Shown: piece by piece, positions 34,334 through 42,549 of the stretch
How the letters are laid out: each line of letters starts with the position of its first letter
How positions within the stretch are numbered: the stretch's first letter is position 1
Assembly (NCBI GenBank): GCA_019187405.1
Contig: JABAQZ010000008.1
Location: 62,001 to 126,000 of the forward strand
Length of the DNA: 64,000 bases
Reading direction: 5' to 3'
From: Ignavibacteria bacterium
GTDB lineage: Bacteria; Bacteroidota; Ignavibacteria; Tepidaquicellales; Tepidaquicellaceae
Translations under genes and position numbers: made by a program
The notes under the pieces: generated by a model
The model's input: the letters and a program-made list of their open reading frames with translations, nothing else
Databases searched by the model: none
What the model was told of the DNA's origin: nothing

Positions 34334-36157
34334 TCAGTTTTTATATCTTTGATTTGCGAGCGGAGTCCACCATTCGTTTAACATTGGAGAATCAGGATAC
34401 GCATACCATCGGGTATTTCTGAATCTGTCGCTGTATAAATATCTTGAAGGTTCGGACCAAAGAAAAGTAGTAGGCTGATCTTCGGCTATAATCTCCTGCC
34501 ACTTTCTTAGAATTTCTATTCTTTTGTTTTCATCAAACTCAACCCTGTTCTGTTCAAGCAGTTTATCGCTTTCGGGATTATTGTAACTTATATAATTGCT
34601 TCCCTCGCCTTCGGATTGTGATGAGTGCCAAATCTGATATGGATCTTCAGGAGTAACTGAAAGCTGCCAAGCGCCGTAACAAGCATCAAACTGATGTTTC
34701 TTTGTTTTGTCAAGAAATACTGACCATTCATATTCCTGCAGATCAGCCGAGATGCCTATTCTTTTGAGCTGGTCAATTACGATAAGCATTACTTTTTTTC
34801 TTTTCGGATTATTATTGTTAATAAAAGTAAACTTGAAATCAGTTTTTTTTCCGTTGATCATTTTGTCCAAAATACCGTCGCCGTCGGTGTCTTTCCAGCC
34901 TGCTTCTTCAAGCAGAGTTTTAGCTTTTTCCGGGTTGTATGGAATTCCTTTGATGTCGTTATTGTAATATTTGCTTTTAATAAAGACAGGAGTATTTACA
35001 AGCGTACCCATTCCGTAAACAACACTGTTAAGTATAGATTGCCTATCGATTGAATAACTCAGAGCAGTTCTGACTTTTTTATCGGAGAACAGAGGATTCT
35101 TGCTGTTCCATGCGATGTAAACATAAGTGGGCTCTGTAACCAGAGCTTTCTTCAAATTAAACTGAGCGGGGTCTTTTACATTTTCAACATAGTCAACAGG
35201 TTGAATTACAAACATATAATCAACTTCTTTGTTTTTTGCGGATACTATGGCTGCGTTCTGATCCTGAATGGTTTTGAAAACAAGTTTGTTTGGGAAATTC
35301 GGAATTTCTTTTTTATCCCAATAATTATCATTTCTTAACAAAGTAATTGATTGTCCCGTGATCCAGTTTTCAAGTTTATAAGGACCGCTTCCTACGACAT
35401 ATTTAGGGTCTCTTGATACTTCCTGTGAATTCATAAATTCCGCATACTTACTCATCTCAGGATATTTTGTCGGATCAAGGTCTTTCATTGCATTCCGAAA
35501 ATCTTCCCAGGAAAATTTGTCATTGACATTATCAGGATCGAGAATATGTTTTGGAATAATTGCAATGTTTCCAATTGTATATACTGTTTTAAAATACGGT
35601 TTGGACATGGTAACTTTTATCTTGTTTTTATTGCCATCGACAAGCTCAGCGCTTTTGAAATCGAGAAAATAATTTCTCAATGCCTGAGCATCGGTAAACG
35701 GATTTACGATTGTTTTAATCGTAAAAATCACGTCTTCGCCCGTCAAAGGTTTTCCGTCAGAAAACTTGACATCATCTTTCAATTCAAATGTATAGCTCAG
35801 ATGATCATCGCTTATTTGCGGGACAGATTTGGCGATGATAGGTTTTATTTCATAAGTTTCCCTGTCAACGTCAATCAAAGGTTCAAAAATATATATGTAA
35901 ATCCCCTGAGCCGATGCATCATTAGTTACTACAGGATTCAGCTTTTCGGCATCAGCCATTTCCTGCTTTATAATCCAATCGCCTATTACCGCATCAGAAA
36001 CATCCGGAGGAGCAAGAGGAGTAAGCGAAAACTCGGATTCAGTCTCAGCTGAATTTTTTGAAGAAGCATTCGGCTCAACTTTTTTTCTGCCACAGGAATA
36101 TATTATTAGCACGGATGATATTAAAATTAGGATTATGAGAAAATTAATTCTTTTCAT
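34334..36157 (-). CDS. Peptide-type ABC transporter substrate-binding lipoprotein (paralogue 1)
   Basis: 607 residues. The lipoprotein signal ends near IYSC (Cys about 22) before GRKKVEPNASS. The SBP_bac_5 fold is evident: YTFELKDDVKFSDGKPLTGEDVIFTIKTI, YVVGSGPYKLENWITGQSITLLRNDNYW, VRTALSYSIDRQSIL and AKTLLEEAGWKDTDGDGILDK. It probably delivers oligopeptides (or another oligomer) to the two downstream permeases. A second, closely similar gene lies at 37760-39562 with raiA and hprK in between. Confidence 0.92.
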   Translation of the reverse strand: MKRINFLIILILISSVLIIYSCGRKKVEPNASSKNSAETESEFSLTPLAPPDVSDAVIGDWIIKQEMADAEKLNPVVTNDASAQGIYIYIFEPLIDVDRETYEIKPIIAKSVPQISDDHLSYTFELKDDVKFSDGKPLTGEDVIFTIKTIVNPFTDAQALRNYFLDFKSAELVDGNKNKIKVTMSKPYFKTVYTIGNIAIIPKHILDPDNVNDKFSWEDFRNAMKDLDPTKYPEMSKYAEFMNSQEVSRDPKYVVGSGPYKLENWITGQSITLLRNDNYWDKKEIPNFPNKLVFKTIQDQNAAIVSAKNKEVDYMFVIQPVDYVENVKDPAQFNLKKALVTEPTYVYIAWNSKNPLFSDKKVRTALSYSIDRQSILNSVVYGMGTLVNTPVFIKSKYYNNDIKGIPYNPEKAKTLLEEAGWKDTDGDGILDKMINGKKTDFKFTFINNNNPKRKKVMLIVIDQLKRIGISADLQEYEWSVFLDKTKKHQFDACYGAWQLSVTPEDPYQIWHSSQSEGEGSNYISYNNPESDKLLEQNRVEFDENKRIEILRKWQEIIAEDQPTTFLWSEPSRYLYSDRFRNTRWYAYPDSPMLNEWWTPLANQRYKN

Positions 36158-36212
36158 AATTAAGATAAATTTTATTTAATTCAAAAAAATGAATTGTAAA
36201 AAAGTTGGAAAA

Positions 36213-37262
36213 TTATTCAAAGTCGTGTTCAAAATAATTTGTGATTCTTTCAATTCTTTGAAACTCCAAATTATTAATATTATTTATTTCTGAGTTTGAT
36301 TTAATTTTATCATTTAATCTTTTCTTAAACACTTCGGCAGCATTATAACCGTAGTGTTTGCATAAATAGTTCAGCGCAATAACTTCGGCAATTACAGTAA
36401 TATTTTTACCGGGAAAAATCGGCAGTTTGATAAAATCTACATCGACATTTAAGATGCTTATTGTAGAGCTTTCAAGTCCGGTTCTGTCATAAGCTTTATC
36501 CCTGTCCCAGTCTTCCAGCTCCACAACCACCTCTACTCTCTTCTGATACCGGATGGACCGGATTCCGAAGATCCTGTTGACATCAATGATGCCGAGACCG
36601 CGGATCTCCATTATATGCTTTGCAAGAGACGTAGTCGAAGCCATAAGTACTCCCTCGCCTTTCTTTGCAATGATAACTACATCGTCAGCTACGAGTCTGT
36701 GTCCTCTTTCTATCAGATCAAGAGCAATCTCGCTTTTCCCGATGCCGGATTTTCCTGTAAACAACAAACCGGTTCCATACACATCGACACATGAAGCATG
36801 AACTGAAATCTGAGACGTAAACTGATCATCGAGGAAATCACTAATGAAATATGCAAACTTAGTTGTGGGATAAGGTGTCCTGAATACAGAGATGCCGTAT
36901 TTTTCTGACAAAAAAATTAATTCAGCGGGTATTTCATTGCCGTTGGTAACGATGATACAAGGAACGTTAAATGAAAAAAACTTTTCGAGAGTTTTAGTCC
37001 TTTCGTTCTGACTGAGCTGCTTAAGATACAGTATTTCAGTATTACCAAAAACCTGAACCCGGTTGAATGTAAATAACTCGACATATCCGGCCAAAGCAAG
37101 TCCGGGACGATGTATATCCTTTTCGGAAATTATTTTTTCCGGATTAATATCCGGCTGAGTAATTTTCTCTAATTTAAATCTTTCCCGGCACTCATTAAAA
37201 AAAAACTCGACCTTAATAGAATCTTTTTTAATTTCGTTTATATTTTCGAATCGATGGGGCAA
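36213..37262 (-). CDS. hprK: HPr kinase/phosphorylase
   Basis: 349 residues, somewhat longer than the usual ~310. The N-terminal domain (about 10-140) is followed by the catalytic domain with P-loop GKSGIGKS at about 170-177 preceded by HASCVDVYGTGLLFT. The family signature MEIRGLGIIDVNRIFG follows. In Firmicutes it phosphorylates HPr on Ser46; in Gram-negatives without a sugar PTS its target is less clear. No HPr, EI or PTS genes are seen in this window. The start is TTG at 37262, two bases after the raiA stop, so they are co-translated. Confidence 0.93.
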   Translation of the reverse strand: MPHRFENINEIKKDSIKVEFFFNECRERFKLEKITQPDINPEKIISEKDIHRPGLALAGYVELFTFNRVQVFGNTEILYLKQLSQNERTKTLEKFFSFNVPCIIVTNGNEIPAELIFLSEKYGISVFRTPYPTTKFAYFISDFLDDQFTSQISVHASCVDVYGTGLLFTGKSGIGKSEIALDLIERGHRLVADDVVIIAKKGEGVLMASTTSLAKHIMEIRGLGIIDVNRIFGIRSIRYQKRVEVVVELEDWDRDKAYDRTGLESSTISILNVDVDFIKLPIFPGKNITVIAEVIALNYLCKHYGYNAAEVFKKRLNDKIKSNSEINNINNLEFQRIERITNYFEHDFE

Positions 37263-37264
37263 GG

Positions 37265-37600
37265 TTAAATCGTCTTTTCTATTTGTTTTTGCGACGAATG
37301 TTTGTCTCTTTTATGTTTGTCAATATATTTTTTCAGCTGAACTTCGATTTTATCAATGGCTTTATCTACAGATTTTGTGAATTCTTCCGAACTTTCCTTT
37401 GAAGTCAATATCTTATCTCTAAGTTTTACTATTAACTCACAAATCTTTATACTGTTTACGGCTTTTTCGTAAGATAAAATTACATCAGCATGAAGAATTT
37501 CTTCGTTGTATTTGCTGAGATTTTCTATGCTCTTTTCTATGTATTCCTGAAGAGTATCATGAGCTTTAAAATGCCTTGATGTAATGTTTATTTTAATCAT
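37265..37600 (-). CDS. raiA: Ribosome hibernation factor, short HPF/RaiA type
   Basis: 111 residues of the sigma-54 modulation/RaiA family: MIKINITSRHFKAHDTLQEYIEKSIENLSKYNEEILHADVILSYEK followed by a basic Lys/His-rich tail. It binds the 30S decoding centre in stationary phase. The length fits the short form that lacks the long HPF dimerisation domain. It precedes hprK, an arrangement (hpf near hprK) seen in several Gram-negative groups. Confidence 0.9.
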   Translation of the reverse strand: MIKINITSRHFKAHDTLQEYIEKSIENLSKYNEEILHADVILSYEKAVNSIKICELIVKLRDKILTSKESSEEFTKSVDKAIDKIEVQLKKYIDKHKRDKHSSQKQIEKTI

Positions 37601-37759
37601 GGTATTAGATATGAATTAAATTTTATAAAATATATTGTTTTTAAGAATATGCTAAACTCTCATTTCAATTTCAACATTAATTTATGAATACTAACAATTA
37701 TCATAAATTATTTACAAATGTTCATTTTAAAAACTTATGCGAAGATTATATAAACCGGT

Positions 37760-39562
37760 TTAATTTTTATAAAGCTGCCTCGACGAAGGTACCCACCATT
37801 CATTAAGCAACGGTGAATTCGGATACGGATACCATCTTGCATTTCTGTATCTCTGATTATAAAGATTTCTTGAAGGTTCACTCCATAAAAACGTAACCGG
37901 CTGATCGTCGTAGATAATCTTCTGCCATCTTTTTAATAAATCCAATCTTTTTTCTTCGTCAAACTCAAGTCTGTTTGCCTCAAGCAGTTTATCGCTCTCG
38001 GGATTGATGTAACTCCAGTAATTACCGCCTTCGCCAACTGATTGGGAAGAATGCCAAATCTGAAAAGGATCATCCGGAGTTACGCCTAACAACCATCCGG
38101 CAAAGCATGCATCAAAATTATGTTTCTTAATTTTATCAAGAAATACAGACCATTCATATTCCTGAATGTCGGCCTGAATTCCGAATTGCTTAAGCTGCTC
38201 TATTAAAACAAGAATTATCTTTTTCCTTTTGGGATTTGTATTGTTTGTAAAGGTGAATTTAAAATCTGTTTTTTTCCCGTTTATCATTTTATCAAGAATT
38301 CCATCGCCGTCAGTGTCTTTCCAGCCTGCATCTGCCAGCATTTGTTTTGTTTTTACCGGGTCATATTGTATTATCGGCAAATCGGTATTATTATATTTGC
38401 TCTTCAAAAATATATGAGATTGAATGAGCGTACCCATGCCGAAGACAATTCTTTCAATAATTGATTTTCGGTCAATGGCATGAGCCAGAGCCCATCTGAC
38501 TTTTTTATCGGAGAAAATAGGATGGTTGTTGTTCCATGCAATGTAATTATAAGATGGCTCGATCACCAAAGATTTTTTGAGATCGTATTGTCCGGGGTCT
38601 TTTACATTTTCGACGAAATCAATGGGCTGAACGACTTCCATGTAATCGGTTTCTTTATTTTTAGCGGCTACTATTGCAGCGCTTTGATCTTTGATGGTTT
38701 TAAATATGAGTTTATTCGGATAATTGGAAATTTGCTGTAAGTTCCAGTAATTTTTATTTCTGTTTAATGTTATTGACTGTCCGGTTATCCATTTTTCAAG
38801 AACATAAGGACCGCTTCCGATTACAAAAGCTGAATCTCTCGATGTTTGTTCCGAATTCAGAAAATCCGCATACTTCTGCATATCCTGAAATTTTTTTGCA
38901 TCAAAAGATTTTTGAGCTGCTTCTATTTCTTCCCATGTAAACTTATCATTCATTCCATCTTTATCAAGAATATGTTTTGGTGTTATGCTCATTTCACCGA
39001 GAGCATATATAATTTTGAAATAAGGCTTTGCCATAATGAATTTAACTTTAAACTTGTTTCCGTCAACAAGTTCTGCGCTTTTGACGTCAACAAAATAATT
39101 TCTCAGTGCTTGAGCATCGGTAAAGGGATTTTTTATTGTTTTCAAAGTAAAAATTACATCTTCTCCGGTCAGAGGAGTACCATCGGAAAATTTAATATTA
39201 TCTTTTAATTCAAATGTATAAGTAAGATGGTCTTCGCTGATCTCGGGTAAAGATTTGGCAATTCGCGGTTTGAGCTCATAAGTAATTCGGTCAATATCAA
39301 GCAATGATTCAAATATATAGACATAAATTCCATGTGCAGTTGCATCGTTTGTTACGGTAGGGTTCAGTTTTTCGGCATCTGACATTTCCTGTTTGATTAT
39401 CCAGTCACCAATCTGCGCATTAACGGTATCAACCGGAATTAGTTCCGTAAACTGAAATTCTGAACTGCTGTTTCCTGAATTGACTTCATTTTTTTTTCTG
39501 CCGCAGGAAAACAAAACAAAAGACAATATTGATAAAATCAATAGTTTATTAATAACATTCAT
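37760..39562 (-). CDS. Peptide-type ABC transporter substrate-binding lipoprotein (paralogue 2)
   Basis: 600 residues, with a lipoprotein signal (Cys near 20 in LFSCGRKK). It is collinear with paralogue 1 over its whole length: YTFELKDNIKFSDGTPLTGEDVIFTLKTIKNPFTDAQALRNYF, GSGPYVLEKWITGQSITLNRNKNYW, VRWALAHAIDRKSII, GWKDTDGDGILDKMINGKK and the ending NEWWVPSSRQLYKN. It has no permease of its own and may share the OppBC pair at 32-34 kb. About 160 bases of AT-rich spacer separate it from raiA, and the gene starts an upstream unit on the minus strand. Confidence 0.92.
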   Translation of the reverse strand: MNVINKLLILSILSFVLFSCGRKKNEVNSGNSSSEFQFTELIPVDTVNAQIGDWIIKQEMSDAEKLNPTVTNDATAHGIYVYIFESLLDIDRITYELKPRIAKSLPEISEDHLTYTFELKDNIKFSDGTPLTGEDVIFTLKTIKNPFTDAQALRNYFVDVKSAELVDGNKFKVKFIMAKPYFKIIYALGEMSITPKHILDKDGMNDKFTWEEIEAAQKSFDAKKFQDMQKYADFLNSEQTSRDSAFVIGSGPYVLEKWITGQSITLNRNKNYWNLQQISNYPNKLIFKTIKDQSAAIVAAKNKETDYMEVVQPIDFVENVKDPGQYDLKKSLVIEPSYNYIAWNNNHPIFSDKKVRWALAHAIDRKSIIERIVFGMGTLIQSHIFLKSKYNNTDLPIIQYDPVKTKQMLADAGWKDTDGDGILDKMINGKKTDFKFTFTNNTNPKRKKIILVLIEQLKQFGIQADIQEYEWSVFLDKIKKHNFDACFAGWLLGVTPDDPFQIWHSSQSVGEGGNYWSYINPESDKLLEANRLEFDEEKRLDLLKRWQKIIYDDQPVTFLWSEPSRNLYNQRYRNARWYPYPNSPLLNEWWVPSSRQLYKN

Positions 39563-39657
39563 GCCTGAATTTTAAAATTTAAGAAATCGAAATTTAAACT
39601 GCATAAAATAGTAAAAATTCTAATTGATTTATTCAAGTTATTGTAATATTTTGGATC

Positions 39658-40191
39658 ATGTTAAATTTCGGAAACACTTCAGAAGCAGACATATCCATCT
39701 CAAAGAAAGTTTATTTTGCAATTTTAATTTTAAGTTTTTTCTGGATTTTATTCATAATAGCGGCTCCGATATTTATGAATATTGGAGGTATTTTAAAAAT
39801 TCCCGCTGAAATATTATATTTGTTTTTTTCAAAAACCTGTCATCAATTTGAGTCAAGAAGTTTCTTTTTGTTTGATAATCCAGCTGCCGTATGTTCTCGC
39901 TGCCTCACTATCTATATTGGATTTTTCTTTGGAATTGTATTATATCCTCTGAAAAATAAATTGAACAACACTTCAGTACCTCCATTGTATATTTTGTTTA
40001 TTTTTATAATTCCGCTTGCAGCTGATGTTTTTTTAGATTGGGCAGGGATTATGTCAAATACTTTTTTTACAAGGTCGCTATCCGGATTTGTGACGGGAGT
40101 TATATTGCCGTTTTATTTGATACCCGGTTTTGTAAAATTTTTTAATGAAGTAATTTTGTATTTGAAAAACAGAAGCATGAATTTGAATTGA
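39658..40191 (+). CDS. DUF2085 membrane protein
   Basis: 177 residues with four predicted helices. The DUF2085 signature is CHQFESRSFFLFDNPAAVCSRCLTIYIGFFFG, with three conserved cysteines (C, then CxxC) and a His. The conserved cysteines suggest a metal- or redox-related site, but no function is established. Its stop overlaps the next gene's TTG start as TTGA. It is first of a chain of three small membrane-protein genes. Confidence 0.86.
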   Translation: MLNFGNTSEADISISKKVYFAILILSFFWILFIIAAPIFMNIGGILKIPAEILYLFFSKTCHQFESRSFFLFDNPAAVCSRCLTIYIGFFFGIVLYPLKNKLNNTSVPPLYILFIFIIPLAADVFLDWAGIMSNTFFTRSLSGFVTGVILPFYLIPGFVKFFNEVILYLKNRSMNLN

Positions 40192-40694
40192 ATACGACCA
40201 ACAAATTAATACCTGTAGTTTACGGAGCATTTACAATGACTGCCATATACATAATGCCCGTATTGAATTTAATAAATGTCTTCTGCTGTGCGGGAATTCT
40301 TTTAGGAGGATTTACAGGAGTATATATTTATAAAAAGCAATTAATCAAATCGGGAAGTACTTTAAATGCAAAAGACGGGGGAATGATAGGATTGCTTAGC
40401 GGATTTTTATCTGCAATAATTGTATCTGTTTTCGGAGTAATGATAAGTCTTTTTTCCCAATCAAATCCGGTACTTGAATTTCTTAATACATTGCAGGATG
40501 CCGGAATTACAATACCTGATGAAATGAATGTTCACCTTGAATCAATAAGCAATGATTTTAATCAGAAGGGATATTCGTTAACATTTATACTTATTTCTTT
40601 CATCAGCAATATAATCATATTTCCATTATTTGGATTCATCGGCGCATTAATCGGCGTATCAGTATTAAATAAAAACACTTCACGGCAAAATTGA
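40188..40694 (+). CDS. Hypothetical four-helix membrane protein (DUF4199-like topology)
   Basis: 168 residues, not recognised with certainty. Predicted helices lie at about 8-25, 28-47, 65-90 and 130-160, with a short periplasmic or cytoplasmic loop FLNTLQDAGITIPDEMNVHLESISNDF between the last two. The glycine-rich GGMIGLLSGFLSAIIVSVFGVM resembles the core of several small Bacteroidota membrane proteins (DUF4199 and similar). The start TTG and the stop TGA each form a TTGA overlap with its neighbours, so expression is tightly tied to the DUF2085 and DUF2752 genes. Confidence 0.7.
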   Translation: MNTTNKLIPVVYGAFTMTAIYIMPVLNLINVFCCAGILLGGFTGVYIYKKQLIKSGSTLNAKDGGMIGLLSGFLSAIIVSVFGVMISLFSQSNPVLEFLNTLQDAGITIPDEMNVHLESISNDFNQKGYSLTFILISFISNIIIFPLFGFIGALIGVSVLNKNTSRQN

Positions 40695-41122
40695 ATCTGA
40701 TCAGTTACGAAAAAATTTCCAAAATCGAATCCCGCCGGATCAGGTATTTGTTAATTTCAATTGCTGCAGTATCGCTGATATTTGTATTTTATCATCCTCT
40801 GAACCTGATTAATCATTTTTTTCCGGGGCTTATGAGAAGCGAAAGTTCTTGCATAATGTTAAACTTAACCGGACTGCGTTGTCCGTTTTGCGGAATGTCG
40901 AGATCATTTAAAGAATTGCTCAAATTAAATTTTGCTGGAAGTTTTTATTACAATCCGGTCTCGATATTTGTAATAGCTTTCATTGGTTCGTTGTTTTTTG
41001 TATTATTTGTATTAAGTTTTTATGATATAAAAATTAAATTTAATTTTGATAAGAAAACTTTAATTATTTTTTCTGTGGTTATGGTAATTGTGTGGATTTT
41101 AAATTTAATGTTCGGTCATTAA
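40691..41122 (+). CDS. DUF2752 membrane protein
   Basis: 143 residues with three predicted helices. The DUF2752 signature MLNLTGLRCPFCGMSRSFKELLKLNFAGSFYYNPVS is intact, with a CPFCGM CxxC-G motif. The function is unknown. The start TTG overlaps the previous stop as TTGA. It is the last of the three-gene membrane cassette and is followed after about 20 bases by the PHP phosphoesterase gene. Confidence 0.87.
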   Translation: MNLISYEKISKIESRRIRYLLISIAAVSLIFVFYHPLNLINHFFPGLMRSESSCIMLNLTGLRCPFCGMSRSFKELLKLNFAGSFYYNPVSIFVIAFIGSLFFVLFVLSFYDIKIKFNFDKKTLIIFSVVMVIVWILNLMFGH

Positions 41123-41142
41123 AAAAATGAAATTTAAAAATT

Positions 41143-42225
41143 ATGTTTGAATATTCCGGATCACTACATATTCATTCAAGATATTCCGACGGTTCAGGGA
41201 CAGTTGAAGAAATAATAAAAGCCGCTCAGGAATCAGATTTGGATTTTATTATACTCACAGATCACAATACATTAAAAGCATTAAAGAAAGGTTATGAAAA
41301 GCGGCATGATAAGTTAATGCTGATTGTAGGTTATGAGCTGAATGACAGGAAAAATCGTAATCATTATTTGGTTCTCGGCATGGATGAACTTGTAGGGCAA
41401 TTTGAAAAACTTAAAGACGGAGATACCGGATGCAGACTTGATGCAAAAGAGTATGTTAAAAAAATAAAGGACAAAGGAGGATTCGGATTTCTTGCGCATC
41501 CGCATGAAAAGAGACAACAACTGAAAGATCATCCTGCATATCCATGGACGGAATGGGAAAGTGAAGATTTCACTGGTATTGAAATCTGGAATCACATGAG
41601 CGAATGGGCGGAAGGTTTAAATGAATCAAACAAACTGCAGCGGCTGATACACCCTCTGAAGTCAATTATAGCACCTCCGGAAGTAACATTGCAAAAATGG
41701 GATGAACTAAATCAGAAAAGAAAGGTAACCGCCATCGGCGGAATAGATGCTCATGCACATAAACATAACATTATGGGTTTTGAATTTGAGATTTTTTCTT
41801 ATAAGGTATTATTTAAATCCATTAGAACTCATGTTTTTACGGAGAAAGAGATTTCTAAATCGGATGGAAATAATTTTGAGTATGACAAAAAGCAAATTAT
41901 TGAATCACTTGCTGCGGGAAGGAGTTTTATAGTAAATAATTATTACGGCAGCGGAAGGGGATTCAGGTTTTCAGCCGAGTATGACGGACATAGTTATTCA
42001 ATGGGAGATGAGATTAAGTTTGACAAGACTAAAGGGAAAAAAATAATATTCAGAACATTGCTGCCATCGGAAGCAAAAATCAGACTGATACAAAACGGGA
42101 AATGTATTGATGAATTAAAGGGACTTGATTGTATTTGGGATAAAGATGAAACAGGAACATTCAGGATAGAGGCATGGAAAAACGACAGGGGATGGATATT
42201 TTCAAATCAGATAAGAGTAATTTAG
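41143..42225 (+). CDS. PHP-domain metal-dependent phosphoesterase
   Basis: 360 residues. The N-terminal PHP domain shows the metal-binding motifs HIHSRYSDGSGT (HxH near residue 8), LTDHNT, then AHPHEKR and GGIDAHAH. These bind two or three divalent metals and hydrolyse phosphoesters (histidinol-phosphatase or PolX-like families share them). The C-terminal ~110 residues look like a beta-rich extension (FRTLLPSEAKIRLIQNGKCIDELKG). The substrate is unknown. It follows the DUF2752 gene by 20 bases. Confidence 0.88.
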   Translation: MFEYSGSLHIHSRYSDGSGTVEEIIKAAQESDLDFIILTDHNTLKALKKGYEKRHDKLMLIVGYELNDRKNRNHYLVLGMDELVGQFEKLKDGDTGCRLDAKEYVKKIKDKGGFGFLAHPHEKRQQLKDHPAYPWTEWESEDFTGIEIWNHMSEWAEGLNESNKLQRLIHPLKSIIAPPEVTLQKWDELNQKRKVTAIGGIDAHAHKHNIMGFEFEIFSYKVLFKSIRTHVFTEKEISKSDGNNFEYDKKQIIESLAAGRSFIVNNYYGSGRGFRFSAEYDGHSYSMGDEIKFDKTKGKKIIFRTLLPSEAKIRLIQNGKCIDELKGLDCIWDKDETGTFRIEAWKNDRGWIFSNQIRVI

Positions 42226-42549
42226 AGAAATCAAAGTTATTCAGCTTACTAAATTTCAAACAACAAATCATAACAGGTTAATCATCTGAATTCAAAATGA
42301 GTTCAAATGAAAATGCTGGATATTAACGCTGCTCTGCCAAAAATTTTCTTAAACTAACATACATTTTAAAAACTGAATTCTGTTTTAAAACTCCTTAATG
42401 AATTTTATACGCCAAATGTATTTCAATAAAACCTCCCGATTAAATATTAATTTTTGAAAGTAAACTTGATTTGAATTAAGTTTTCATTCAAAAAAGATTT
42501 CATCTTTACCTTTATTGTTTTTCGACAATGACTTAATTTGAAGCAGGTT
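42226..42549. other. Non-coding stretch before purF
   Basis: About 320 bases without a recognised gene. An imperfect inverted repeat (AAAACTGAATTCTGTTTT, near 42369-42386) and a near-consensus -7 element TACCTTTA (42507-42514) about 40 bases before the purF ATG are the only structures I see. No riboswitch-like conserved core was recognised. Confidence 0.5.

Noticed and set aside
42366-42388. Inverted repeat AAAACTGAATTCTGTTTT as a terminator or operator
   Set aside because: Pairing is imperfect, there is no T-run and no known regulator motif; kept only as a note in the intergenic entry.
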